DNA from: Archivesica marissinica
Taxonomy: Eukaryota; Mollusca; Bivalvia; Venerida; Vesicomyidae
Length of the DNA: 64,000 bases
Reading direction: 5' to 3'
NCBI GenBank assembly: GCA_014843695.1
Contig: CM026386.1
Span: 19,211,973 to 19,275,972 of the forward strand
Under the pieces are notes generated by a model. It saw only the letters and a list, made by a program, of their open reading frames with translations, was not told the origin of the DNA and did no database searches. Positions 35,774 to 45,487 of this stretch are shown here, one piece after another; the first letter of the stretch is position 1, and each line of letters begins with the position of its first letter. A program made the position numbers and the translations under genes.

Positions 35774-35933
35774 ATTTGCTCAAGAACTAGATATTTCATG
35801 TGACAAATTTGATTTGGACAAGGCCCAAATCTGGGTTATTAACGTATACAGTCAGTATGTTATGGTGGAGAACACCAACAACATTTCCCGGGTAGAACCA
35901 GTAATCAATTCTCCGTCTTCCTCAATCGACTGA
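35774..35933 (+). CDS. Candidate terminal exon, unknown protein
   Basis: The acceptor TCATTTTCTCTCTCAACAG is strong. With one leading base completing a codon, the frame is open for 52 codons to TGA at 35931. The peptide (FAQELDISCDKFDLDKAQI, then WVINVYSQYVMVENTNNISR, ending VEPVINSPSSSID) has normal composition with mixed polar and aromatic residues, quite unlike the repeat-encoded frames nearby. CCCGG|GTAGAA at 35891 is a possible but weak donor. The exon needs a phase-2 donor upstream, which the 32720 exon does not obviously supply, so it may belong to another gene or isoform. The family is not recognised. Confidence 0.5.
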
Positions 35934-36025
35934 CAACTTTCTCACATATCAACGTATTTGTGTTTATCACTTGGTGGGGAGCGAACTCACGGCCCTGGTG
36001 ATAGCGGTGAAAGCCGAGTTCTAAA

Positions 36026-36276
36026 AGTGTAGAAGTCGTGATAGCGCAGTGGATGCGCGTTCGCTTCAGGTGCTAAAGGTCCGGAGTTCGAATCCCGCTG
36101 GAGCCGTTACAATTGTGCCCTTAGGCAAAGCATTTAAATTCCATGTTGCCTCTTCTCTCTCCCTCGTGGCGATGGATTCCATCAGGAATAAGGTCTCGAG
36201 AGTGATTAATATAAGTTGAAATAACTTGTTTCGCAATCGAGCTAAAATAAATTTGTATAAACTAAGAGTGTTGAAG
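36026..36276 (+). mobile_element. SINE-B copy 3, complete
   Basis: Best SINE-B copy. Head: A box ATAGCGCAGTGG, B box AGTTCGAATCCC. The anticodon-like arm TTCGC-TTCAGGT-GCTAA resembles tRNA-Leu(CAG). The body GCCCTTAGGCAAAGCATTTA and TTGCCTCTTCTCTCTCC resembles a central domain seen in many animal SINEs. The tail is TCTCGAGAGTGATTAATATA, then AACTTGTTTCGCAATCG. AGTGTAGAAG and AGTGTTGAAG at the ends form a 9/10 target duplication. Confidence 0.9.
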
Positions 36277-36278
36277 CT

Positions 36279-36867
36279 TCACAACACTAGGACTTGTTCG
36301 TACCTCCACACCGTGCACGTCGGGAACAAGGCACAGCTCACAGCAGGAAATTGGATCACCTGTTCCGAAGTGACCAATCCACGCCGCTGACGCATACAGA
36401 CGAGGACCCGCATCGACTCTTTTTGAGTGTATTACACTTACCTGGATCAACGACAGTTAACACTGGGGCGTTGAAGAGGCGACGAGTGACTGGGCAGGAG
36501 AAGACGGCAGTCGTTTCGCGTGGATGACGCACTCGTCGCCTCGAACTCTTTTATCTGTCTCCTACTACGGGTGAGCGGTTGGAGACGGAGGGATGCGACC
36601 TCGACCCCGGATGCGTCAACGGGGTGGACAACGACGGAACAACAGAACCATTTTGCTGCTGTGAGCCGACTAATCGTGGAGGATGTGGCCCTAAAAAGGA
36701 TCGCACACAGACCAGGACTTGTCACCCTGGCACAGAAAGAAGGAAGGAGCCATCTGAGGATGTCACCATAAGCATCACAGAGAATAACCATCTTAGAACG
36801 CTCGCCCATATGGTTTACCGGTGGCGAGGATAAATATAAACGTACATCATCATCATCACAACACTAG
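36279..36867 (+). mobile_element. GC-rich retroposed segment with tail class 1
   Basis: A 565-bp insert with a perfect 12-bp target duplication, TCACAACACTAG, at 36279-36290 and 36856-36867. It has no A/B boxes and no long frame. Its 3' end is CGCTCGCCCATATGGTTTAC, CGGTGGCGAGGATAAATATA, then (CAT)n: the same tail type as SINE-A and SINE-D, with changed stem bases. It could be the 5'-truncated 3' end of the LINE that mobilises those SINEs, or a separate retroposon. Its GC content is well above the background. Confidence 0.75.
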
Positions 36868-36881
36868 TATAGATTGTGTTA

Positions 36882-37045
36882 TTTAAGTGTACTTAACGTC
36901 GCTACCTGCTGCTCATGTGAGCGACGGGCAGTTTACCTAACAACACCTTTCCTGGGCAAGCTCCAGCTCGAACCCGTGACATTCAATGATGATATGTTCC
37001 AGTGGTATACAAGTCAGCGCCCTCAACAACTCGACCACGGAGGCG
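36882..37045 (-). mobile_element. SINE-D copy 2
   Basis: Reverse-strand copy: tail ACTTAACGTCGCTACCTGC, body complement of CCTTTCCTGGGCAAGCTCC, B box complement of AGCTCGAACCCGTG, and head ending CTCGACCACGGAGGC. Confidence 0.8.
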
Positions 37046-37108
37046 GTCTCTAGTAGAGATGGTAGAGTGTACGCATTGTTTGTACCATCTCAGGACATTG
37101 GGCCGACT

Positions 37109-37416
37109 TACGGACAGGTCTAAGTACAGACGGATATGTAGTCCATTGATAACACGCTGGACTGGTAATCCATGGATCGCAGGTTCGATCCCCGTCTGAT
37201 CAAATTAACAGATGGGACTTTAAACTGAGGTCTCGTGTCGGTGCTGTACACCGTGCACATAAAAGAACCAGAGGAGACTCTGGAATGGGTCTCTGTCTGT
37301 ATCATTGCACTATCCTCCAAAAATCTAAAATGACTAATCTCTTCAGGAGGCGTCGCTCATATAGGCAACCGGTAACGACGATAAATAAACGTAAAACACA
37401 CATTACGGACCAGTCT
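37109..37416 (+). mobile_element. SINE-A copy 12
   Basis: Plus-strand copy starting CAGACGGATATGTAGTCC at 37127, with the body shortened between GTCTGATC and CAGATGGGAC. TTACGGAC occurs before (37109) and after (37404), a probable target duplication. Confidence 0.88.
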
Positions 37417-37729
37417 GGCATGTGAACTTACAACAAAGCATGGGCTTTGTAGTAATAAATTGCGGCGAGTTATAAATAATCAGTTAATTGTTAAGATCAT
37501 ATACAATATATGCAAATATTATATAGCCAGTTAGAACAGTAATAATAATAATAAATAATAATAATAATAATAGTTCACACTAAAGGCCTTTTATTTCTGT
37601 TTTGAATTTGATATCTTTATTACAGTTACAAGCCAACTTCACAGACCTTCAAAAGGTTTGTCTACAATTTCTATTGCTTCTATTCGTATCCTCTGACCCA
37701 AGAAAATAGATCAAAAAACGGTAATCACG
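37417..37729. other. AT-rich stretch with (AAT)n
   Basis: An AATAAT microsatellite at about 37540-37571; otherwise featureless apart from the possible upstream part of the LINE fragment that follows. Confidence 0.4.
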
Positions 37730-38040
37730 TGTATTTCTTATCTGCTTATCTGCCCACTCTCTAATAATACAAACTGGTCGCTATGCGCGCAAATAGAATA
37801 CCTAGAAATGAACGATATTGCATTAACTGTAACATCAATGACTTAGAAGATGAATATCACTTTGTGTGTGTTTGTCCATGCTACATTCGACATAAGTATT
37901 TAAAGCCGTATTATTACAGACAACCGGCCATGTATAAATATCTAGGATTATTAAAAACATCCGATAAATCAATCCTATTTAAATTAGCAAATTATTTGAA
38001 AAGAGCTTTTTACCTCAGAAACTCTCTAACGACAGTTTAA
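37730..38040 (+). pseudogene. LINE C-terminal zinc-knuckle fragment
   Basis: The frame 37783-38040 reads RIPRNERYCINCNINDLEDE, then YHFVCVCPCY, and ends in TAA. Cys-X2-Cys with a downstream His and Cys before an LKPYYY segment is the C-terminal domain of a LINE reverse transcriptase family common in molluscs. The catalytic part is missing. Confidence 0.7.
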
Positions 38041-38653
38041 TGTCTTCCTTGATACATAAATTAGATAGATAAATAACTTTATTTCCTCCACCATAGGGAG
38101 AGCCACATACAATATAAACATAAACATCTAATTTACAAAGAACACAATCTAATACAAATTACAATTATATTTGACAATTATATAACGCATAGGTACAATG
38201 CACGTCAAGTGCATATCTATACATATGATATTTACAGAGAAAGGCATATAATTTACGATGCAAATAAAGTACATACCTTCACAATGATATTTACACTGGT
38301 GACTACACAGTACTTCTAGCATAATATACACATATTTGTATATAAATACATATATACTCATACATGTATATGTACATAAACCACGCATATTCATGTATAA
38401 TACCGGTGCACCAGTATTAATATACGTGATAAGCACACACTATAAACCTGAGTGGATCTTACCGAAACGAAATGCAAGATTCAATCAGACTAACAAACGA
38501 TATTTGGAGATCACAGTATGCACGCATCACATGGCTGGATGACGCTTATACCACGCAGTCAACACTAAAACAGTCGTACAGTCTATAACACGTGCAGCAT
38601 TGTTAAATGTACTTGATATTATACGACAGGCTGCTTAAGAAATAATAAATATT
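38041..38653. other. Reverse LINE 3' UTR remnant, AT-rich
   Basis: ATTAGATAGATAAATAACTT and TATTTCCTCCACCATAGGG near 38061-38098 are the complement of a LINE end (GGAGGAAATAAAGTTATTT then TCTA repeats). The remainder up to the palindrome is AT-rich without clear content. Confidence 0.5.
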
Positions 38654-38790
38654 AACCGTGGTATATCGCAGAATAACCCGAGTTTGAAGTTCTTATGCGT
38701 AGAAATATATCACGAAGGCCGAAGGCCTGAGTGATATATTTCTACGCATAAGAACGACAAACGAGGGTTATTCTGCGATATACCACGGTT
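38654..38790. repeat. 137-bp near-perfect palindrome
   Basis: Arms of about 60 bp with four mismatches (AACCGTGGTATATCGCAGAA ... TTCTGCGATATACCACGGTT). The centre AGGCC-GAA-GGCCT continues the pairing, leaving a 3-base loop. The right arm is the start of the MITE at 38765; the left arm is an inverted copy of the same end plus adjoining DNA. Confidence 0.9.
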
Positions 38791-39216
38791 GATACTTATT
38801 ATTTCGATTCTAACACGACTTACTTCTAATAATTTTAAAGGAGTATTTTCTTCAAACGCCACTGCATTTGGCTTTCGAAATTTCCTCCCGCGTAAAGGGG
38901 TGATGACGTTATTTTTTATAGAAAAAATCAATCTAGTGCATAAATGAACAAAAGTTGTAACTGATTAATAATTTTATTTATTTTGTCAAATAAAACTGTA
39001 CAGAATAGTAACTAAAACGTTACTTAACAGAAAAACAAGATGGACAAGAGATTATCTGATTCTAAAAATAGCTCACTTCCGTGAATTCCAACGGTATTTT
39101 TTACAAACATCGCGTGACTTTCATTCATAAAACTTTACACGCATTGCATAACTGACGTAGCCAAAACACGGTGTGCGTGCAGCATAGTTCAAGGTAGGTA
39201 TATTGCAGAATAACCC
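38765..39216. mobile_element. MITE, TIR GGGTTATTCTGCGATATA, copy 2
   Basis: Starts GGGTTATTCTGCGATATA and ends TATATTGCAGAATAACCC. The interior matches 2831-3160 inverted, except for about 110 bp around 38958-39065 that is present only here and looks inserted (TTTATTTTGTCAAATAAAAC). Confidence 0.65.
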
Positions 39217-39904
39217 GAGATTGGTTTTACTCTAGACGTATGTATGTTATTAGCTGGGTCGTGTTAGAATTAAATATAATGTCTATCCTGTTACTGATAT
39301 AACCCATGTCAAAAGTAGTATATCCATGTCAAAATAAATGTAAATCAATCAATAATATCTTAATATAAGAGTAACAACATAGTCGTTACAATCAATAAAA
39401 CTATTCTAAAATAGTGATCACTACATACTCAACACAGACAATACAACACATAATCTCCAAATAGGCATTTCTAACCTATTCTGATGGCGAGATGTACACC
39501 GGATTAAGGACGCACTCACCTGTGTAGGGGTTATCTCAAAATATAAATTTAATAAGCGTTTAGGCAAAGCCAAACTAAACACTGGTTTCTTTCAAATAGA
39601 ATATAAATCAATAAGCAGGTGTCGCATTTTTTTTATTCAATTCTAATCCAATCCATAATCTTGTAATAGTGTAATGTGTTTCTCATAAAGTCATTGTGCA
39701 ATCCGTTGTTCTCGCGGATTGGATCCGCCAGTCCTCACCGACGACACGGGGGCTCGACTTGCTCATCGTCAGAACTTAGATTCGCAGCGATGTTGTCGCG
39801 ACGATCTCCGGCTGCAGTAGCACGACGACCAGCCGTTCTTTAAGGAGCACGGGCGACCTGGTTACCCGCCCTCCGTGGGGCACGGCCGTCTGCTCTTGGC
39901 TGTC

Positions 39905-40517
39905 TATCATCCTGTACTGGCGCAGGCTGGTTATCATCATGTTCTGGCACAGGCTGGTTATCATCCTGTACTGGCGCAAGCTGGTTATCACCCTGTACTG
40001 GCGCGGGCTGGTTATCATCCTGTACTGGCACGGGCTGGTTATCATCCTAACTGGCACGGGCTGGTTATCATCCTGTACTGGCACGGGCTGTATCATCCTG
40101 TACTGGCACGGCTGGTTATCATCCTGTATGGCACGGGCTGGTTATCACCCTGTACTGGCACGGGCTGGTTATCACCCTGTACTGGACGGGCTGGTTATCA
40201 TCCTTACTGGCACGGGCTGGTTATCACCCTGTACTGGCACGGGCTGGTTATCATCCTGTACTGGCACGGGCTGGTTATCATCCTGTACTGGCACGGGCTG
40301 GTTATCATCCTGTACTGGCACGGGCTGGTTATCATCCTGTACTGGCACGGGCTGGTTATCATCCTGTACTGGCACGGGCTGGTTATCATCCTGTACTGGC
40401 GCGGGCTGGTTATCATCCTGTACTGGCACGGGCTGGTTATCACCCTGTACTGGCACGGGCTGGTTATCATCCTGTACTGGCACGGGCTGGTTATCATCCT
40501 GTACTGCACGGGCTGGT
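39905..40517. repeat. 27-bp minisatellite inside the Harbinger element
   Basis: About 23 copies of GGCTGGTTATCATCCTGTAC plus TGGCACG. The period is a multiple of three, so long frames are open on both strands; the minus strand reads PVPVQDDNQ repeatedly. It joins the basic-protein remnant in frame on the minus strand up to a TAA, so it may have grown from that ORF. Confidence 0.93.
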
Positions 40518-40559
40518 TATCCTTTAGACTACCGTCTTGCTGTCAGCAAGGAACAGAAC

Positions 40560-41230
40560 ATTATTGTTTATGATTTGGGCAAGAACATATCCAACATACC
40601 ATATGTTGGCCACTATGTTTGGTGTAAGTGTTGGCACTGTGAGTCTTGAAGTCAGACATATTATCCCACTGATTTATGACAAGTTAAGGCATTTTGTTGC
40701 TTGGCCGACAGTGGTTGAATGGCTATGGAGAGTACATGGGCCAAACTGCACATGGCTGTGGTTGTAATAGATCGAACGTCCCATCAAATGTATCGACAAG
40801 AAATGGAACCACAATAACGGTATTAGTCGGGGCACCGTAACTATCATTGCATGCACTCACAGGTGGTGGTTGATGTGCATCGATACATCGAGTAGGATAT
40901 CTAGGTCATATTGACGATGCCCAACAATACGGCTTGATGAAACAGGTTGGACCAGACTTACATTTTCCAGACGATTTGCTTATTTTAGGCGACAAAAATC
41001 TACCCTAATCGCGATTATGTTATGAACGCATATACTTCGAAAGCAGCCAGGAGAAAGACAAAAGTGTCGTAAAATAAATAGATATATCACAAAATACAGA
41101 GTGCGCGTAGAGCATGCTATGGCAGATATCAACTGTTATAGATGTGTTGGTACTGTGTGGAGAAACCCCAGAAATGTGTTGTCCCAATCTGTGTCCATAT
41201 GTGTTTCGTTGCGTGTAGGCGCAAGCAAAT
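40560..41230 (+). pseudogene. Harbinger (DDE) transposase pseudogene
   Basis: Shifted frames spell a PIF/Harbinger nuclease. LATMFGVSVGTVSLEVRHII and WPTVVEW form the N-terminal HTH part. VVVIDRTSHQMYRQEMEP is the first catalytic block, where the family usually has DGTSH and here Gly is replaced by Arg. YYSGHRNYHCMHSQVVVDV is the following block, then LHFPDDLLILGDK carrying the second Asp, and REHAMADINCYRCVGTVWR the region of the final Glu. Several frameshifts and stops make it dead. Confidence 0.75.
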
Positions 41231-41653
41231 GGAACTGATTCTTTTAAGAAATAAAATAAAATAGTATGGCTATATCCGATTTCTTTTCTTTGAATTATTG
41301 TCGTTACAAGTTGGCTTGGATGTGTGGGGTTTTCATTTTACTGGCATGGCTAACCCAGGTAAATAGAAGGCAACAGTCCATATAGAAATCCTACACAGTC
41401 ATGCTAACAACAAAGGACAGTAATGTACAGTTCACATTATAGTGTACGCCTCACAAAATAAATAACCCCTTGCTACAGTCATGCATTAATTTTATATTGT
41501 ACAATAAACCCCAATATTTTATCGTCATCCGATGTTCATCTCATCATCAGAATATGTTAGAAATGCCTAATATGGGTACAGTGATATGCATTGATGGGCA
41601 AGAGTTGTCATAATTGATTGACTGGGTTGAGGTTACACATTTCTTGTGTAGCT

Positions 41654-41999
41654 TTTGTATTACACACTAACTGAGACTTGTCACACAGACGGATCTGTAG
41701 TTAAATGGTAACACGCTGGACTGGTAATCGACTGGTTCGATCCCTGTCTGACCCTAATAAAATTAACAGTCTTTCAGATGGGACGTTAAACCGAGGTCTC
41801 GTGTCGGTGCTTTACACCGTGCACGTAAAAGAACCAGAGGAGACTCTGGAATGGGTCTCTATCTGTATCATTGTACTATCCTCCAAATTCTAAAATGACC
41901 AATCTCTTCAGGAGGCGTCGCTCATATGGGCAACCGGTAGCGACGATAAATAAACGTAAATCACAAAATGTTTGTATTACACACTAACTGAGACTTGTC
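41654..41999 (+). mobile_element. SINE-A copy 13 with 29-bp flanking duplication
   Basis: The head is shortened between anticodon arm and B box (GGTAATCGACTGGTTCGATC). Exact 29-bp repeats lie on either side (41654-41682, 41971-41999): TTTGTATTACACACTAACTG followed by AGACTTGTC. This is longer than usual SINE duplications. The next SINE starts right after the second repeat. Confidence 0.9.
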
Positions 42000-42002
42000 T
42001 GA

Positions 42003-42288
42003 CAGACGGATCTGTAGTCCAGTGGTAACACCCTGTATTGGTAATCCAGGGATCGCAGGTTCGATCCCCCGTCTGACCCTAATAAAAGTAACAGTCTTTC
42101 AGATGGAACATTAAACCGAGGTCTTGTGTCGGTGCTTTACAACGTGCACGTTAAAGAACCAGATGAGACTATGGAATGGGTCTCTGTCTGTATCACTGCA
42201 CTATCCTAAAAAAAAAGAATAATCTCTTCAGGAGGCGTCGCTCATATGGGTAACCGGTAGCGACGATAAATAAACGTAAAACACGCAC
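42003..42288 (+). mobile_element. SINE-A copy 14
   Basis: Full copy (CAGACGGATCTGTAGTCC to CGTAAAACACGCACAC), lying in tandem with the preceding copy. The flanking sequence 42290-42380 is the partner of 19729-19815. Confidence 0.9.
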
Positions 42289-42380
42289 ACATTTGTCAGC
42301 AGACATTGGAACAGTAATGTCAATATCTTGATATAGCTGTATTAACTAACTATAGTTGTCGTAGGTTTCCCAACCCTGAC

Positions 42381-42742
42381 TTTTAAACTACAATGAATTT
42401 ATTTATTTATTATTAGTTAGTTATCCCGTGCATAGTTAGATTTATCCACGAACCACTCCCTCACTGATGTAGAAATAAATACAGATTGTGTACAAGTTCA
42501 ACAACGGCTAAGCTAATACAATGAACACACTTGAATATGTAACTAACAAATCACGTGATGTAAATAATATGTACAAGTCTGATAATGAAATGGTGTTCTG
42601 TTCTGTTCTGTTCTTATTAATAAATTGATCTACAATTTAAAGTGTTTTAATGCAAGCATAGTACACTGAATTATTTAGAGTCGGAATATATACGTAATAT
42701 TTATTTCATTCTAATGAGAGACATTACTGGTTTTTCTATTAC
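42381..42742. other. AT-rich stretch with (TTCTG)n LINE tail
   Basis: GTTCTGTTCTGTTCTGTTC at 42594-42613 resembles the LINE tail seen at 28573. Otherwise no clear feature. Confidence 0.4.
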
Positions 42743-43062
42743 CTCCCTTGATGGATAAAGTCAGATTTATCCCTAAATGTATATTGGTCCTTTTAGTTGG
42801 AATCCTTTGTTTTTACTATTATCGTCTAAACAGATGTTACGTTAGGATAAATATAATTGTATCAAAATCGTGTTAATTAATTGGTCCTCATAATTGGTTT
42901 CCTCTGTTTTTATCGTTGTTTCCTTTGCACCACATGCTTACCATTCTTATCCGTATTCTCGTCTTATAATTATGAAATTATTAAATCTCGACATATATCC
43001 TTTAGCATGACCAATGGATACATTACTGTAAAAATTGGTTCAATTAATTAACACGATTACGT
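42743..43062. repeat. Dispersed repeat, partner of 3914-4165
   Basis: Contains TTGGAATCCTTTGTTTTTAC and TCGTTGTTTCCTTTGCAC, the two blocks found in mixed orientation at 3914-4165. Confidence 0.4.
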
Positions 43063-43072
43063 GACATCAAAC

Positions 43073-43380
43073 GTTACACTGTGTGTGTGTTTTACGTTTA
43101 TTTATCGTCGCTACCGGTTGCCCATATGAGCGACGCCTCCTGAAGAGATGAGTCATTTTAGAATTTTGGAGGATAGTGCAATGATACAGACATAGACTCA
43201 TTCCAGAGTCTCCTCTGGTTCTTTTACGTGCACGGTGTAAAGCACCGACATGGGACCTCGGTTTAATGTACCATCTGAAAGACTTGTTAATTTTATTAGG
43301 GTCAGACGGGGGATCGAACCTGCGATCCCTGGATTACCAGTCCAGTGTGCTACCACTGGACTACAGATCCGTTACACTGT
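43073..43380 (-). mobile_element. SINE-A copy 15, reference copy with 10-bp TSD
   Basis: Clean reverse-strand copy between GTTACACTGT repeats (43073-43082, 43371-43380). Read 5' to 3', the family has: a head with A box TAGTCCAGTGG, an anticodon-like hairpin CTGGA-CTGGTAA-TCCAG (loop GGT, Thr-like) and B box GGTTCGATCCC; a body ACAGTCTTTCAGATGGGAC, TTTACACCGTGCACGTAAAA, GAACCAGAGGAGACTCTGGA; and a tail CGTCGCTCATATGGGCAACC, GGTAGCGACGATAAATAAAC. The body looks like a shared central domain of invertebrate SINEs. It is transcribed by Pol III from the internal boxes (family knowledge) and needs LINE proteins to move. Confidence 0.93.
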
Positions 43381-43466
43381 CCATTCTCCATCATTAAATG
43401 CATGTGCATGCTTACACTCTAACTAGTTTAATAGTCATGTGCTATGTATACTGAAACGAAAATGAG

Positions 43467-43650
43467 AGTGTGCACTTGGTTAGAGGGAAAATTATATACT
43501 TATATTCACAAGTAAAACAATGTTCTGATAATTATCAAATTTCAATTAAAAGTAAAGCCAATACATTTTTGCACATTTCGATACCAAATTTGCCTATTTA
43601 TTGCTTCTATATATAAGTATAAAAATGTTCCCTCTAACCAAGTGCACACT
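43467..43650. mobile_element. MITE, TIR AGTGTGCACTTGGTTAGAGG
   Basis: A 184-bp AT-rich element. AGTGTGCACTTGGTTAGAGG at 43467 and its exact complement ending at 43650; similarity continues as TATACTTATA farther in. No coding capacity. Confidence 0.75.
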
Positions 43651-44130
43651 TTTTTCCCCTTGTGAATATATTTTGCTATTTCTTTCCATTTTGAAAATGT
43701 GTATACTTTGTACATTAATGTACATGTGTGTCGTTATACCGATGTGTATGTATAGGATATAAGCCGAAAACGATCCAATATATAAAATATTGGACTGTGT
43801 GAGCCACGTAGCGCCGTAGACAGTACCAATAGTTTACATAGTGGATCCGTTTGAGGCTTATATCTTACTTAATACACACTTATATAACAATATCCTACTA
43901 ATTAAAATTGTTAATTTCGTACCTGTACGCGTAGAATTTAATATAATACGCTTGCCTTTTCACACCAGTCCAATATTAATAATAATGGACTTAATGTACC
44001 AAGGTATGACGTCACGACAGTGTATTAAACGTTAATAAAATAATGTCCATTGTGTTCTTTTCTGTAATTTAGTGACGCTATATCGAGAAACGGACGCACT
44101 ACCCGAATAATACTAAATCAATGTACAGCA
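43651..44130. other. AT-rich stretch, no clear gene
   Basis: A 64-codon frame at 43841-44035 has no motif. CCAATATATAAAATATTGG near 43775 is a short palindrome, and GTCCAATATTA near 43970 echoes it. Confidence 0.4.
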
Positions 44131-45195
44131 TTAACCCTTTCCTTCATAGAGATTTAGGTTAATATACTATTATATCTCCATACAAACGGCAGCCATTTAA
44201 CCCTTTCCTTCATAGAGATTTAGGTTAATATACTATTATATCTCCATACAAACGGCAGCCATTTAACCATTTCCTTCATAGAGATTTGGGTTAATATACT
44301 ATTATATCTCCATACAAACGACAGCCATTTAATCCTTTCCTTCATAGAGATTTAGGTTAATATACTATTATATCTCCATACAAACGACAGCCATTTAACC
44401 CTTTCCGTCATTGAGATTTAGGTTAATATACTATTATATCTCCATACAAACTACAGCCATTTAACCCTTTCCTTCATAGAGATTTAGGTTAATATACTAT
44501 TATATCTCCATACAAACGACAGCCATTTAACCCTTTCTTTCACAGAGATTTAGCTATCATGCAGTGGATAAGTAGTCGCCATATCTATTCCACCTCCATA
44601 GATATTACTGAGACTACATAGAGATTTAGGTTAATATACTATTATATCTCCATACAAACGACAGCCATTTAGCTATCATGCAGTGGATAAGTAGTCGCCA
44701 TATCTATCCCACCTCCATAGATATTACTGGGACTACATAGAGATTTAGGTTAATATACTATTATATCTCCATACAAACGACAGCCATTTAGCTATCATGC
44801 AGTGGATAAGTAGTCACCATATCTATCCCACCTCCATAGATATTACTGGGACTACATAGAGATTTAGGTTAATATACTATTATATCTCCATACAAACGAC
44901 AGCCATTTAGCTATCATGCAGTGGATAAGTAGTCGCCATATCTATCCCACCTCCATAGATATTACTGAGACTACATAGAGATTTAGGTTAATATACTATT
45001 ATATCTCCATACAAACGACAGCCATTTAGCTATCATGCAGTGGATAAGTAGTCGCCATATATATCCCATCTCCATAGATATTACTAGGACTACATGAGAT
45101 ATAGGTTAATATACTATTATATCTCCATACAAACGACAGCCATTTAGCTATCATGCAGTGGATAAATAGTCGCCATATCTATCCCACCTCCATAC
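44131..45195. repeat. Nested 66-bp and 119-bp tandem repeats
   Basis: Seven 66-bp units begin TTAACCCTTTCCTTCATAGA at 44131, 44197, 44263 and so on. From 44552 the period becomes 119 bp (units at 44552, 44671, 44790, 44909, 45028, 45147), because AGCTATCATGCAGTGGATAA and further sequence replaces the start. Both share the core GAGATTTAGGTTAATATACT, then ATTATATCTCCATACAAACG. Confidence 0.93.
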
Positions 45196-45307
45196 GACTA
45201 CATGAGATTCTGGCCTTTATTATGAACATTGGTTTTGCTACTACATTGTCAATGTATGTCATATTTGTAATGGCGTCAAGAGGTGCTTCTACGATGGAAA
45301 GAGTTAA

Positions 45308-45459
45308 ATGTTCGCTTCACTATCATTCAAACGCAACGGTGAAATGTCTAACAAACCAAATTGGTTTTCTCTACCACGAAGACGCACGGGTAAATCACTA
45401 TCAACGAAACCTGTCGATATTTCCGATAATTCTGCGAATTCCTCCGACACATCTGTGAG
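45308..45459 (+). CDS. Candidate first coding exon, unknown protein
   Basis: Open from ATG at 45308 (preceded in frame by a TAA) for 50 codons plus two bases, ending CTGTGAG|GTAAGATC, a strong splice donor. A second in-frame ATG at 45344 begins MSNKPNWFSLPRRRTGKSLS. The peptide is basic and then Ser/Asp/Asn-rich (DISDNSANSSDTSV), with no signal peptide. It is too short for simple ORF lists. It lies between two tandem arrays and is unlike any transposon protein in the window. The next exon is not found downstream and may be outside the window. Confidence 0.42.
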
Positions 45460-45487
45460 GTAAGATCAATTCTATTTTAATACCCCA

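Larger units (their letters stand above)
39462..41569 (+). mobile_element. Harbinger-type transposon, decayed
   Basis: Terminal inverted repeats of 33 bp with 30 matches: TAGGCATTTCTAACCTATTC at 39462 and the complement of TAGGCATTTCTAACATATTC ending at 41569. Inside, in order: a minus-strand remnant of a basic protein (about 39890-39740, GRRATAAGDRRDNIAANLSS), a 27-bp minisatellite, and a plus-strand transposase pseudogene. Two divergent ORFs fit the PIF/Harbinger plan. No clear 3-bp target duplication. Confidence 0.75.

Noticed and set aside
35435..35803. 122-codon repetitive frame (FDVSAINRPAQ)
   Set aside because: Product of the 78-bp minisatellite period. The real exon at 35774 is in another frame.
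39875..40649. Long open frames of 230 codons on both strands
   Set aside because: They arise from a 27-bp repeat whose length is divisible by three. Only the unit's possible origin in a transposon ORF is kept as a finding.
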